Below, piece by piece: positions 1 through 7,253 of a stretch of DNA of 8,795 nt. A program made the position numbers and the translations under genes. The notes below the pieces were generated by a model that was not told the DNA's origin, ran no database searches, and was given only the letters and a program-made list of their open reading frames with translations. Location of the stretch: contig QIEB01000425.1 of assembly GCA_003229495.1 (NCBI GenBank), forward strand, positions 1 to 8,795. Reading direction: 5' to 3'. Source of the DNA: Flammeovirgaceae bacterium. GTDB taxonomy: Bacteria > Bacteroidota > Bacteroidia > Cytophagales > Cyclobacteriaceae. Positions within the stretch are counted from its first letter, which is position 1, and every line of letters starts with the position of its first letter.

Positions 1-1013
1 ATCACCCAATAACTTGCAACGCATCCCACCAGGTATACCGTGACTGTTTGGAATTGTTTTATAAATACCTTCAGATGAAGTTCATCCCAAATAGTTGTAA
101 AAATGCTTTTTCCTAACCAAAATATCAATATTACAGATACAATAAACACTACCTGACCTATTTCCACGCCTATATTAAAAAATAGCAAACTGCTAACCAC
201 TTCCAGCTGTGGCAACCCTATTTCACCCAATACTGCCGCAAACCCAAATCCGTGTAGTAATCCAAAAGACGATGATACCACAATAGGGTATTTATAGGTC
301 AAAGAGTTTTTGTTTTTTACGGTTATTTCAGTGGCTAAAAAGACTACACTTAAGGCAATCACCGCTTCTACCGGTGGAATTGGAAACTGTACTACATTTA
401 GTGCAGAAAGTGCCAGCGTAACTGAGTGTGCCAGGGTGAACCCGGTTATGGTAATCAACAATTTTTTCCCGGTGCCTGCCACCAGGATCAAACAAATCAA
501 GAACAGTAAATGGTCCCAGCCTTCTAAAATATGTTTTACTCCTAAGAGGGCGTACTGCCTTGCCACTCCCCAAAAGCTTTCTTCCTCCGGTACCTGCCAA
601 ATTAATTGATCAGGCCCCAGGACCGCTCTGAATATTGATCCATTGATTAATTGGACCTTAATGATGCTCGAAACCGATGGGTTAACCACCGGGTATTGAA
701 TTTCGATTTCAAGACCGTTGATACGGATATCTGACTGGTACTGTTGGCTTTTTAAAACCCCCAGTCCTATCGAGTAAGTGGCCAATGTACCCAGCGGTTC
801 AAACTCTTCCGGCATTTTAATTTTTGGTAAGTTGAAATTCTGAATACTGGAAGGAATTTTGTATTGAAGGAGGTAAACTCCTTCCTGCTGTTCAATGACC
901 TCGATATATAAAGGGCGACTCTCATGAGCGTAAAGGGAACTAATGGAGCATACCAGACCAATCAGCAGGGTCAATTTCCACAAGATGGCAGGACTTTCAC
1001 GAGGTTTGTTCAT
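1..1013 (-). CDS. HupE/UreJ-family membrane protein (putative nickel/cobalt-type permease), C-terminus off the window
   Basis: I translated this frame by hand: it is open from an ATG at 1013-1011 to the window edge (337 codons, no stop). Residues 1-29 form a signal peptide ending in LYA, and the mature protein begins HESRPLY, the usual opening of the long HupE/UreJ_2 subfamily. A roughly 125-residue extracytoplasmic domain follows. The membrane part carries the family's histidine motifs: GVKHILEGWDHLLFL (H161, D167, H168), FTLAHSVTL (H196) and FGLLHGFGFA (H254), with a later EIGQ. The length suggests that little is missing. HupE proteins are nickel or related divalent-metal permeases, but the substrate of this subfamily is not settled and no hydrogenase or urease gene is nearby. 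The start overlaps the upstream isomerase gene by 17 bp, so translation is probably coupled. Family call is secure; transported metal is inference. Confidence 0.88.
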   Translation of the reverse strand, partial: MNKPRESPAILWKLTLLIGLVCSISSLYAHESRPLYIEVIEQQEGVYLLQYKIPSSIQNFNLPKIKMPEEFEPLGTLATYSIGLGVLKSQQYQSDIRINGLEIEIQYPVVNPSVSSIIKVQLINGSIFRAVLGPDQLIWQVPEEESFWGVARQYALLGVKHILEGWDHLLFLICLILVAGTGKKLLITITGFTLAHSVTLALSALNVVQFPIPPVEAVIALSVVFLATEITVKNKNSLTYKYPIVVSSSFGLLHGFGFAAVLGEIGLPQLEVVSSLLFFNIGVEIGQVVFIVSVILIFWLGKSIFTTIWDELHLKVFIKQFQTVTVYLVGCVASYWV

Positions 1014-1872
1014 ATTCTATCTTAACCTCATAGGTGTCAATCAGACCCTGAATAGTCTCCTTGTTGAGTTGCTGTTTTTTCCAATACCTGGCATCTTGCT
1101 TAACTTTTTCTCTGATCTGAGATAAATCAGGGTAAACACCTGGTTCACTGGAAGTAAGCAATACCAGGTGATATCCATAGGATGAATTAAATGGGCCTAT
1201 CCAATGATTGTTGGGAGCAGCGTTAAATATCGCTTCAGTCATTGCCTTACCAAAATGACTGGCCACATATTCCGGGTCCCGTTCCACATAGTTGGTATGA
1301 TAATAAAATCTATCTCCCCGACTGGTGGCTCCCTCAAATGGGACCATGTGCCGATTCAAATAATTAAGTTCACTTTTAGCCGCTTGTGCCGCTTGTTCAT
1401 CCCCTCCATCCTCTGAACTGAAGAATACATGTGTGAAGGTTACATAGGGTGCAAGGAAATAGTTTTCTTTGTTTTCCTGGTAGTATTGATTTAGCTCCTC
1501 GTCGGTTACCTGTATCAGGGCATCGGTAACACCTTCCGTAATAAATTCGACTTTCTGGATCATTCTTCGCTTGATTATATAATCCTCCTGATCCAAACCC
1601 AGAGCCATGGCCTCCCTGTATAAAACTTCTTCACGAACGTAATCACGGATAATTTGGTCAAGTTCATCCGCCGGCATTTCGGCCAATCGTTTTTCGAATG
1701 CCTCATTATTGAAGGCCTTGGACCGGTATTGCAGATGTGTAAGCAGGACATCCTTGTCAACTACGATGGTTTTGTACTCTTCCTGCGCCGGGTTTAATAT
1801 TTTGAACAAAACAAAAAACCCCAGCCCAACTAATAGAAAGTGGACCAGGGGCTGTTTAATAATACTCTTCAT
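997..1872 (-). CDS. Membrane-anchored parvulin-type peptidyl-prolyl cis-trans isomerase
   Basis: A 291-residue protein with an N-terminal membrane anchor (about residues 10-25, rich in F, L, V and G) and the rest predicted to be periplasmic. Residues 60-140 are a charged helical SurA/PrsA-like region. Residues 144-241 resemble a parvulin (PpiC-type) rotamase domain: VTFTHVFF near 144-151 (H148) and GPFNSSYGYHLVLL at 226-239 (H235), the usual closing strand of the fold. A charged helical tail ends the protein. The open frame extends 45 codons further upstream, but I chose ATG 1872-1870 because the hydrophobic anchor follows it at once, a purine-rich GGGGAA lies 8 nt ahead, and the extension overlaps the DUF3604-derived ORF in another frame. 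It lies 4 bp after that ORF and overlaps the HupE gene by 17 bp. Its probable role is folding of exported partners; the client is unknown. Confidence 0.85.
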   Translation of the reverse strand: MKSIIKQPLVHFLLVGLGFFVLFKILNPAQEEYKTIVVDKDVLLTHLQYRSKAFNNEAFEKRLAEMPADELDQIIRDYVREEVLYREAMALGLDQEDYIIKRRMIQKVEFITEGVTDALIQVTDEELNQYYQENKENYFLAPYVTFTHVFFSSEDGGDEQAAQAAKSELNYLNRHMVPFEGATSRGDRFYYHTNYVERDPEYVASHFGKAMTEAIFNAAPNNHWIGPFNSSYGYHLVLLTSSEPGVYPDLSQIREKVKQDARYWKKQQLNKETIQGLIDTYEVKIEYEQTS

Positions 1873-1876
1873 GATT

Positions 1877-2053
1877 TTAATTCCCCGGTGTATACCAGAT
1901 CGGTGAAGTATAGGCTCTTTCTGTGGTAGACATGGGCGCTTCATCAGGCATCTTTTCTCCGAATCTTTTAGCATCATAGGCTGTCCATCGAGGCGTAGGT
2001 ATTTCAATTACCCTGGCATAGTAAAATAGTGGGAGCAATTTTGTGGTCTTCAT
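1877..2053 (-). pseudogene. Internally deleted DUF3604 paralogue (58-codon remnant keeping the C-terminal tail)
   Basis: A short frame from ATG 2053-2051 to TAA 1879-1877. The first nine residues (MKTTKLLPL) look like the start of a signal peptide. Residues 10-58 align without gaps to the last 49 residues of the intact DUF3604 protein here (its residues 593-641), with 36 identities by my count, including IPTPRWTAYDAK and RAYTSPIWYTP. About half of the identical residues use different codons, so this is not a recent copy of the neighbouring gene. The simplest reading is an old DUF3604 paralogue that lost some 570-580 codons, including every metal-site motif, in one in-frame deletion. There is no internal stop or frameshift, so the deletion may be recent or the short ORF may still be translated. 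It ends 4 bp before the isomerase gene and contains the likely ribosome-binding region of that gene. Confidence 0.8.
1881..1886 (-). promoter_or_regulatory. Weak ribosome-binding site for the prolyl isomerase
   Basis: On the minus strand GGGGAA lies 8 nt before ATG 1872-1870 and falls inside the last codons (P-G-N) of the DUF3604 remnant. It supports the 291-residue start over the longer upstream one. The match to a Shine-Dalgarno consensus is partial, and such sites are often weak in Bacteroidota. Confidence 0.35.
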
Positions 2054-2119
2054 TTTGTATGGTGTTGGGTTTGAAAGTAAGTAGGTTGCTGCAATAATAA
2101 AAATTTAAATTATCTATAG

Positions 2120-2980
2120 CTAATAGTCCAATATGGGTAAATTATTGAAGGATTGAAGAAACTTTTCAATTTCTCCCCAATACATTTCCGGATTAACTTC
2201 AGCCAGATCGTTATGTCTACCGCCCTTGATGGTAACCATGTGTTTGGTCCCATTAAATACCTGGAATAACCTTTCTCCCATATGGTATGGAACCACCTCG
2301 TCCCTGTCTCCATGAATAATGAGCACTCTGGAATTGATGTTGTTGATTTTTTCCAGCGAGTTATATGAGTTACCTGCCATAAATTTCAAAAACCCCAGCC
2401 CCATGGCGGAGGCCATTTCCTTTCCTGAGGTCAACGGGGTAATCAAAATCACGTTTTTGAAGGTCCTGTGCCCTGAAATATGAATGGCCACCGCACTACC
2501 CAGGGAGCGGCCAAAGATTGAGATCTCATTTTCAGCATATCCCAAACTGTCAATTACAAAACTGACCGCCGATTCACCATCGACATAAATACCTTTCTCA
2601 CTGGGCTTTCCGGTACTCCTCGAGTATCCGCGGTAACTAACCAACAGCACATCTTGACCCATTTCAAATAACCTAATGGCAGAGTCAAACCGATGATATA
2701 GATTTCCGGCGTTTCCGTGGAAATAAATGATCAATGGTCTTTTTTTGTTTTTATCATGCAAAAACAGAAAGGACTGTATGGTTTCTCCATCAGAAGTTTC
2801 AATCCAGTGTTCAATTGTATAAGACGGAATATCTTTCTCGGGAATGGCACTGGTTCTGTCCGGAAAAAACGTCAGTTTATCTTTCATTCCGCAGTTTGAT
2901 AAGGTTACTAATAGTATGCCATAGGTTACACATAGCCAATAGTTCCAATAATCAGAAAAAGACAAGAAATAACAATGCAT
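2120..2980 (-). CDS. Alpha/beta hydrolase of the BEM46/ABHD13-like type, possible lipoprotein
   Basis: A 286-residue serine hydrolase. The oxyanion-side motif HGNAGN is at residues 88-93, followed by LVSYRGYSRSTGKPSEKG (113-130), typical of the BEM46/ABHD13/ABHD17 group. The nucleophile elbow is GRSLGS (157-162, Ser159), the acid is probably Asp227 in HGDRDEVVP, and the base is His256 in GGRHND. The catalytic set is therefore complete. Residues 11-28 are hydrophobic and precede Cys30 in LSNC, a loose lipobox of the sort seen in Bacteroidota, so the protein may be an envelope lipoprotein. An in-frame TGA sits one codon before the ATG, so the frame cannot extend further. No clear ribosome-binding site is visible, and TTG at codon 6 is an alternative start. 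It lies between the intact DUF3604 gene and the DUF3604 remnant. Substrate is unknown; thioesterase or esterase activity is plausible. Confidence 0.87.
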   Translation of the reverse strand: MHCYFLSFSDYWNYWLCVTYGILLVTLSNCGMKDKLTFFPDRTSAIPEKDIPSYTIEHWIETSDGETIQSFLFLHDKNKKRPLIIYFHGNAGNLYHRFDSAIRLFEMGQDVLLVSYRGYSRSTGKPSEKGIYVDGESAVSFVIDSLGYAENEISIFGRSLGSAVAIHISGHRTFKNVILITPLTSGKEMASAMGLGFLKFMAGNSYNSLEKINNINSRVLIIHGDRDEVVPYHMGERLFQVFNGTKHMVTIKGGRHNDLAEVNPEMYWGEIEKFLQSFNNLPILDY

Positions 2981-3002
2981 CAGTCAAGGTACTTTGACAT
3001 TC

Positions 3003-3018
3003 CCTGCCTTGCGGCAGG
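3003..3018. repeat. GC-rich hairpin in the 76-bp gap between DUF3604 and hydrolase genes
   Basis: CCTGCC-TTGC-GGCAGG is a perfect 6-bp stem with a 4-base loop. An alternative nested pairing, GCCTTGC (3006-3012) with GCGAGGC (3018-3024), has one wobble. No T-run follows on either strand, so it is not a standard intrinsic terminator. It stands out as GC-rich in an AT-rich gap and resembles dispersed intergenic palindromes seen in Bacteroidota; that resemblance is from memory and unverified. Confidence 0.5.
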
Positions 3019-3034
3019 CGAGGCTTAATCGACG

Positions 3035-3048
3035 TTCGGCATTCGGTG
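3035..3048. repeat. Short degenerate tandem repeat (TTCGGCA-TTCGGTG)
   Basis: Two adjacent 7-base units, TTCGGCA and TTCGGTG, lie just downstream of the DUF3604 stop codon and next to the hairpin. Only two units are present, so chance is possible. Together with the hairpin they give the gap a composition unlike the other intergenic regions here. Confidence 0.3.
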
Positions 3049-3056
3049 TTTATTAA

Positions 3057-4982
3057 TCAGTTCGCCGGGGTGTACCAAATTGGAGATGTATAGGCTCTAT
3101 CCTGGGTGATCATAGTAACTTCGTCCCCCACCTTTACATCAAAATACTTGGCGTCATATGCTGTCCATCGAGGAGTTGGAATCTCCAGTACCCTGACGTA
3201 GTAAAACGCCCGCTGCCCCGCGTCAAAATCAGGGTCTGTCCACACCGCGATCAGTTCAGGTGCACCGATGGTATTAGTCCAGGTGGCATTTTCCACATCC
3301 ACGGTATTGCCTACAGCTGGTAATTTCCCGTCTTTTCCGACCTTCCTGTCCCCTCCCCATGCCACATTATATACTTTCTCCTGGGTATTTCCACTTTTAT
3401 CCTGCCAACCTTTGATGATCTGGATCCTATCCAAATTTCCACCAAGGGCATCCTTCTGGGCCGCTACCAGAAAAGAAGGTGCTTTTCCTGACGGGGCGTT
3501 GGCTAAATCTCCCCCCATCGGAACCCCTTTCATATATCCAATGTCTGCAGGCAGCCGGTTATTTGCATCTTCCTCTGTAAAGTTCCACCCTCCAAAGAAA
3601 CGCACCAGCATTCTGGAGCCAGTAGTTGCATAAACCTCCCGGCGCTCCATGGCATCAAAGAGCGCTTCCCGGGTATTTTCTCTGGCCCACACTGCCGCTA
3701 AGCCTGAGGCCACCATTTGCCAACCCATAATAACCCCTTTATCAGTTTTCATAAATGGGTGCATCATCCGTTCGGCATTAGGTTCAGCTCCTGAATGTTT
3801 TCCAAAAAAGTTGTCTTCCTGAGTGGTGGCAAGAGAAGTGTGGCTGTCAGTAGAACCGATCATTCCAAATTTATAAGGATTGATACCCAGCTTTCCTTCA
3901 ATAACCAGACCGCGTTTTAGTGCTTCGCGAGCATATTCTCCAGCAAGCATATCGTTGGTTTTTGCCTCTGATACATCCAGGTTTCCGATATCCCAGGTTT
4001 CATAATTAGCAAATTCGTCATTAGGAGATAGGAACGAATGAGTTTCCCCATCACCTTTTATCTGGGTTGCCTCATACAGTGGTTCCCAACGACTTCGCTG
4101 CTGTACATAAGCTTTGTCTAACAGTTTGCCATCATATTGTGCCTCCAGAGGGAACATTATCCCATTGGACAAATTACCATTGTGGGGTATTGCCAGGACA
4201 TCCCCACCGGTTTCACTTTCAAAATGTTTCAACCATTTCCATAAATCTCTGGGATTTATGCTTCCAATTGGAGGAATGGTAGTGTAAGGGACCATTTGTA
4301 TGGCTTTGTCCTCACCATCCCTGTAAATTACTACTCGGTGCATATTGCCTCCTTTCACCAGAGAGGTCCATTCATAACCGATAAAAGCTGTGAAGGTTCC
4401 TGGTTCATTAAACTGTTCGGCGGCTTTTACAGTTTTTGTCCAAGCATCCTTATATGGTTTGCTGTCAGGTTGATAAATCAGCGCTTCGGGAAACTGTCCC
4501 TGAGAGAATTTTCCAATTAATTCAAGGGCCACTCCCACTCCTTCGCCAGCCATTACCCTATTGTACCAGTCTTTTCCAGTGGGGTCAGACAAAATATGGG
4601 GAGCCCCCGCGAAAAGATCTGGGAAGAAACCCATATTATCAGAATGGTCGGCGATCACCAAAAAATCAAGAGGCTTGGACAAACGGATACTCATTTTATT
4701 GGAGGTAGTAACCTCCTCGCCTCTGGCAAAACGGTAGGCTTCCTCCAGACCCAAACGATTGCCGAACGCCCCGGCATCCATTGAAATGTCAGTATGCAAA
4801 TGTGTATCTCCCCAATAAACTGTAGCGGGGAAATTTCGCCCGGCATAGGGAGAATAACTTTTCTTATTTATTGAATTGGTTATATCTCCTTCGTCATTAG
4901 GGACCTGAGCGTGTGCTTGAGGGACCTGGACACAAACGAAAAGTGAAAGAGCAAAAACAAAAAGTATTGATATAGGTTTCAT
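3057..4982 (-). CDS. Secreted DUF3604-family protein, probable PHP-like metal-dependent hydrolase
   Basis: A 641-residue protein with a classic signal peptide (residues 1-25, ending AHA before QVPNDEG). The DUF3604 signature runs throughout: YWGDTHLHTDISMDAGAFG with an HxH pair (H61, H63), DFLVIADHSD (D112, H113), TAFIGYEWTS (E204), AIPHNGNLSNG (H267) and IGSTDSHTS (D379, H381), then GLAAVWARENTREALFDAMERREVYATTGSRM at 427-458. These spaced His/Asp/Glu residues match the metal-ligand layout of PHP-type phosphoesterases and amidohydrolases, so a periplasmic or exported metallohydrolase is likely; the substrate is unknown. The C-terminal tail ends YTSPIWYTPAN. A 66-bp gap separates it from the methyltransferase gene upstream; no Shine-Dalgarno or clear Bacteroidota promoter is visible. 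Its last 49 residues are mirrored by the remnant at 1877-2053. In other genomes I recall this family beside isomerase and HupE genes. Confidence 0.92.
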   Translation of the reverse strand: MKPISILFVFALSLFVCVQVPQAHAQVPNDEGDITNSINKKSYSPYAGRNFPATVYWGDTHLHTDISMDAGAFGNRLGLEEAYRFARGEEVTTSNKMSIRLSKPLDFLVIADHSDNMGFFPDLFAGAPHILSDPTGKDWYNRVMAGEGVGVALELIGKFSQGQFPEALIYQPDSKPYKDAWTKTVKAAEQFNEPGTFTAFIGYEWTSLVKGGNMHRVVIYRDGEDKAIQMVPYTTIPPIGSINPRDLWKWLKHFESETGGDVLAIPHNGNLSNGIMFPLEAQYDGKLLDKAYVQQRSRWEPLYEATQIKGDGETHSFLSPNDEFANYETWDIGNLDVSEAKTNDMLAGEYAREALKRGLVIEGKLGINPYKFGMIGSTDSHTSLATTQEDNFFGKHSGAEPNAERMMHPFMKTDKGVIMGWQMVASGLAAVWARENTREALFDAMERREVYATTGSRMLVRFFGGWNFTEEDANNRLPADIGYMKGVPMGGDLANAPSGKAPSFLVAAQKDALGGNLDRIQIIKGWQDKSGNTQEKVYNVAWGGDRKVGKDGKLPAVGNTVDVENATWTNTIGAPELIAVWTDPDFDAGQRAFYYVRVLEIPTPRWTAYDAKYFDVKVGDEVTMITQDRAYTSPIWYTPAN

Positions 4983-5048
4983 ATCTATATATTTATTAGA
5001 AATTTTTGAATGAATCTTTTGACATAATCAAATTCTTAAAACTGCTGT

Positions 5049-5891
5049 CTACTTTTCCCCATAAATAAGGATACCGCTGGCGTCAATTGCAGTCTCATTA
5101 GGGTATTTTTGTCGAATACTATTAATTACTTCGGTTTTTATCTTTTGCACGGTTTCATGGTCCGTGGTGCTCAAGGCACCCACGAAAGGAGCTGCTATTT
5201 CTGTCATTGATTTCCAATATTCTTCGGCACTTGATAAAATCATTTTTCCAGGCACTTCCTGTTCCTGGATATTTTTTAGACCTACCTGGCTAAATAAATC
5301 GGACATTAAACCAGCCTGTGCACACCTGAACATCCCGGGAGCCCCCTCCGGAGGAACTGGCAGATCGATAAATTTCTTAATAATCTGACTAATACAAGTG
5401 ACCCAGAAGTTTTTCTCCGGAACACCCCAGACGGTGACAGCAAGTCTCCCTGCCGGTTTTAAAACCCGGGCCATCTCCGAAGCTGCCAGGTGTAAATCAG
5501 GAAAAAACATAAAACCCAATCGACAGCTTACCGCATCAAATGTGCTATCGGGAAATGGTAGTTCACAGGCATCGGCTACTTGAGTTTCCAGATTATTTAT
5601 TCCACCGGCCTCTGCCTTATCTTTGGCCACCTGTAACATTCCTTCCGACAAATCCGTCAATATTATTTTTCCATCAGTCAACATTGGAGCCATAGACATT
5701 CCCGGTTCACCGGTACCTGCCGCTATATCCAACACCATATCATTGCCTGAGGGCTCTAAATAGCCTATAATGGCGTCGCCATGAGGCTTAAGAAAACTCA
5801 TGGTCAGTTCATCCCATTTCTTCCAACCGGGAGAAAATTTATCCCATGATTCCTTCTGGGCATTGCGAATGTTTTCAAGTTCGATATTCAT
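5049..5891 (-). CDS. Class I SAM-dependent methyltransferase (UbiE/COQ5-like fold)
   Basis: A 280-residue cytoplasmic protein without signal peptide or membrane segment. The Rossmann methyltransferase motifs appear in order: motif I LDIAAGTGEPG (residues 54-64) binds SAM; Asp80 in LTDLSEGML ends strand two and should contact the ribose; ADACELPFPDSTFDAVSCR (107-124) covers the adenine pocket and motif II; and RVLKPAGRLAVTVWG (142-156) is the post-II strand. The layout is that of the Methyltransf_11/UbiE group. The C-terminal 120 residues, which would bind the acceptor, carry no motif I can assign, so neither menaquinone nor lipid methylation can be claimed. It sits in the same direction between the DUF6786 and DUF3604 genes with gaps of 91 and 66 bp, so it may be transcribed alone. 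No Shine-Dalgarno is visible before its ATG. Confidence 0.9.
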   Translation of the reverse strand: MNIELENIRNAQKESWDKFSPGWKKWDELTMSFLKPHGDAIIGYLEPSGNDMVLDIAAGTGEPGMSMAPMLTDGKIILTDLSEGMLQVAKDKAEAGGINNLETQVADACELPFPDSTFDAVSCRLGFMFFPDLHLAASEMARVLKPAGRLAVTVWGVPEKNFWVTCISQIIKKFIDLPVPPEGAPGMFRCAQAGLMSDLFSQVGLKNIQEQEVPGKMILSSAEEYWKSMTEIAAPFVGALSTTDHETVQKIKTEVINSIRQKYPNETAIDASGILIYGEK

Positions 5892-5982
5892 TATTGTTTA
5901 TGCGGACTTTAAGTTTATCTTAATTAATTTGAGCGACTTTTGATCATCCGAATCTGTCGCAAAACTATGTAAAAATTCTTCT

Positions 5983-7242
5983 TCAAGGCAAAGCTGTTGA
6001 TATGGTAGCGATATCTGCTTTTAGTAATGCAACGGCCAGTAAATTCAAATCCTCCTTTCCCCCCTGGAAATGATAGGTGCGATGTACATGGCTCAGGCTT
6101 TCACCTGATTGTAAAGCGGCAGCAGGTGAAGAACTTTCCAATTCGTAAAACGGCCCAAACTGATCACCATCTTCAAGCGGCCCATCATTGTAGGCATTCA
6201 CGGCATCTCCTTCAAATGGATTTTCTTGATATCCCATTAGTGAGTTTACATAGTCGGTTATATCTTCGGTTATGCTAAATTGTATGATTGAAAGTATCCC
6301 TTTGGCGGAATCATAGCTTCCGGCAATTGGCAAGGCACGTTTTGGGGAAATTCCAATCTTACTTCTTTTTTTACCGTCAGCTTTAAAAAACAGCACACTA
6401 TCCCCAACAACCAATCGTTCAGAAGGTACTTTCCCAAAATAATCATCAGTGACTACCTTGCCTGATTCAGATTCATCCGCTTTTTTAAAGGGTATAACTA
6501 TAGTTGTCGCCGGGGAAGGGTTCAACATATTTAATATCCAAATTGAAATCATACCCGAATCTTTGCCCCAGGTATTTTCTCCTTTGTTTGTCAATATGTT
6601 TTCTGACTCAAACCCCACCTGTTTAATCCCTGTAGGTATAATAATATTTAAATTATTGCTGATTTGTTCTATTTCCAGCAGTCTGATAGTTCTTTTTACA
6701 TTCAACCTAAACTCAGTATTAGAATAATTGAGCAAGGTCATTTCCTTTTGAAAAACTACTTCCTGGTTATTTAAACTTAAGGTGGTGAATGGTTCGGTAT
6801 CGATTTCTTTTGGCACATACCAATTCGTGAAATCAAAACCTCTTTGGGGTTTGAAAAACAAGGAAAATTGTCCGCCTTCCGGTCCCAGCCAAAATCTTTC
6901 CTCTCCTCCTACAGGATTAAAATGCTCCAGTATTTTACCAGATGCTATCAAATCATAGTTCAACCAGCCATAGCTGAACCCCGCAGGACCTTCAGCAGTA
7001 CTGGTCATTACCCTGCCCTGATACTCTGGACATATGATCAATTGTGCTTGTTTATCCCTACTTGTTAATACAATTACTTCTTTATATTTTTTTAGAAAAT
7101 CATGGTCATAACCAAATGTACCCGGTGCAAATGTTTCTATTAAGGTTTCCGAGGAATCGATTTCCCTTTCCTTTCGATTACAGCTAGTAAGCATGGTAAT
7201 TATGAAAAGACCATTAAGAAAGATTGTTACTATCAAATTCAT
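5983..7242 (-). CDS. DUF6786-type lipoprotein, probable galactose-mutarotase-like fold
   Basis: A 419-residue protein with a lipoprotein signal: hydrophobic residues 4-18 then LTSC, with Cys21 as the lipidated residue. The body matches a Bacteroidota family I recognise as DUF6786. Landmarks are GRVMTSTAEGPAGFSYGWLN (76-95), NPVGGEERFWLGPEGGQFS (109-127), NPFEGDAVNAYNDGP (341-355) and FGPFYELESSSPAAALQSGE (362-381), followed by HVHRTYHFQG (385-394). The ordered beta-rich pattern and the late E-S-SP...H-R-T-H block resemble aldose-1-epimerase/sugar-binding folds, so recognition or processing of a carbohydrate is possible, but no enzymatic role is shown. It begins 11 bp after the propeller lipoprotein gene and is very probably co-transcribed with it. 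Exposure on the outer membrane, facing in or out, cannot be decided from the sequence. Confidence 0.8.
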   Translation of the reverse strand: MNLIVTIFLNGLFIITMLTSCNRKEREIDSSETLIETFAPGTFGYDHDFLKKYKEVIVLTSRDKQAQLIICPEYQGRVMTSTAEGPAGFSYGWLNYDLIASGKILEHFNPVGGEERFWLGPEGGQFSLFFKPQRGFDFTNWYVPKEIDTEPFTTLSLNNQEVVFQKEMTLLNYSNTEFRLNVKRTIRLLEIEQISNNLNIIIPTGIKQVGFESENILTNKGENTWGKDSGMISIWILNMLNPSPATTIVIPFKKADESESGKVVTDDYFGKVPSERLVVGDSVLFFKADGKKRSKIGISPKRALPIAGSYDSAKGILSIIQFSITEDITDYVNSLMGYQENPFEGDAVNAYNDGPLEDGDQFGPFYELESSSPAAALQSGESLSHVHRTYHFQGGKEDLNLLAVALLKADIATISTALP

Positions 7243-7253
7243 ACTGTCAAGGA

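Noticed and set aside
310..609. Overlapping ORFs of 90-99 codons on both strands
   Set aside because: The HupE/UreJ frame on the minus strand covers this region with family motifs; the others are shadows.
1..1013. Part of a hydrogenase or urease maturation cluster
   Set aside because: HupE/UreJ is the only such gene here; no hydrogenase, urease or accessory gene is present.
1873..2007. 45-codon N-terminal extension of the prolyl isomerase frame
   Set aside because: It overlaps the DUF3604-derived ORF in another frame, adds a charged stretch before the membrane anchor, and a better start with a purine-rich site exists at 1872.
3003..3018. Intrinsic terminator for the DUF3604 gene
   Set aside because: The stem is short and not followed by a T-run on the minus strand.
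3268..3633. 121-codon plus-strand ORF
   Set aside because: It lies wholly opposite the well-supported DUF3604 gene and has no recognisable domain or start context.
5049..5891. Specific assignment as the menaquinone/ubiquinone methyltransferase UbiE
   Set aside because: Only general class I methyltransferase motifs are visible; the acceptor-binding half gives no specific match.
5909..5960. Weak inverted repeats (TTAAG/CTTAA at 5909-5923; GCGAC/GTCGC at 5933-5960) before the methyltransferase gene
   Set aside because: Stems are only 5 bp, AT-rich or with an 18-base loop; expected by chance.
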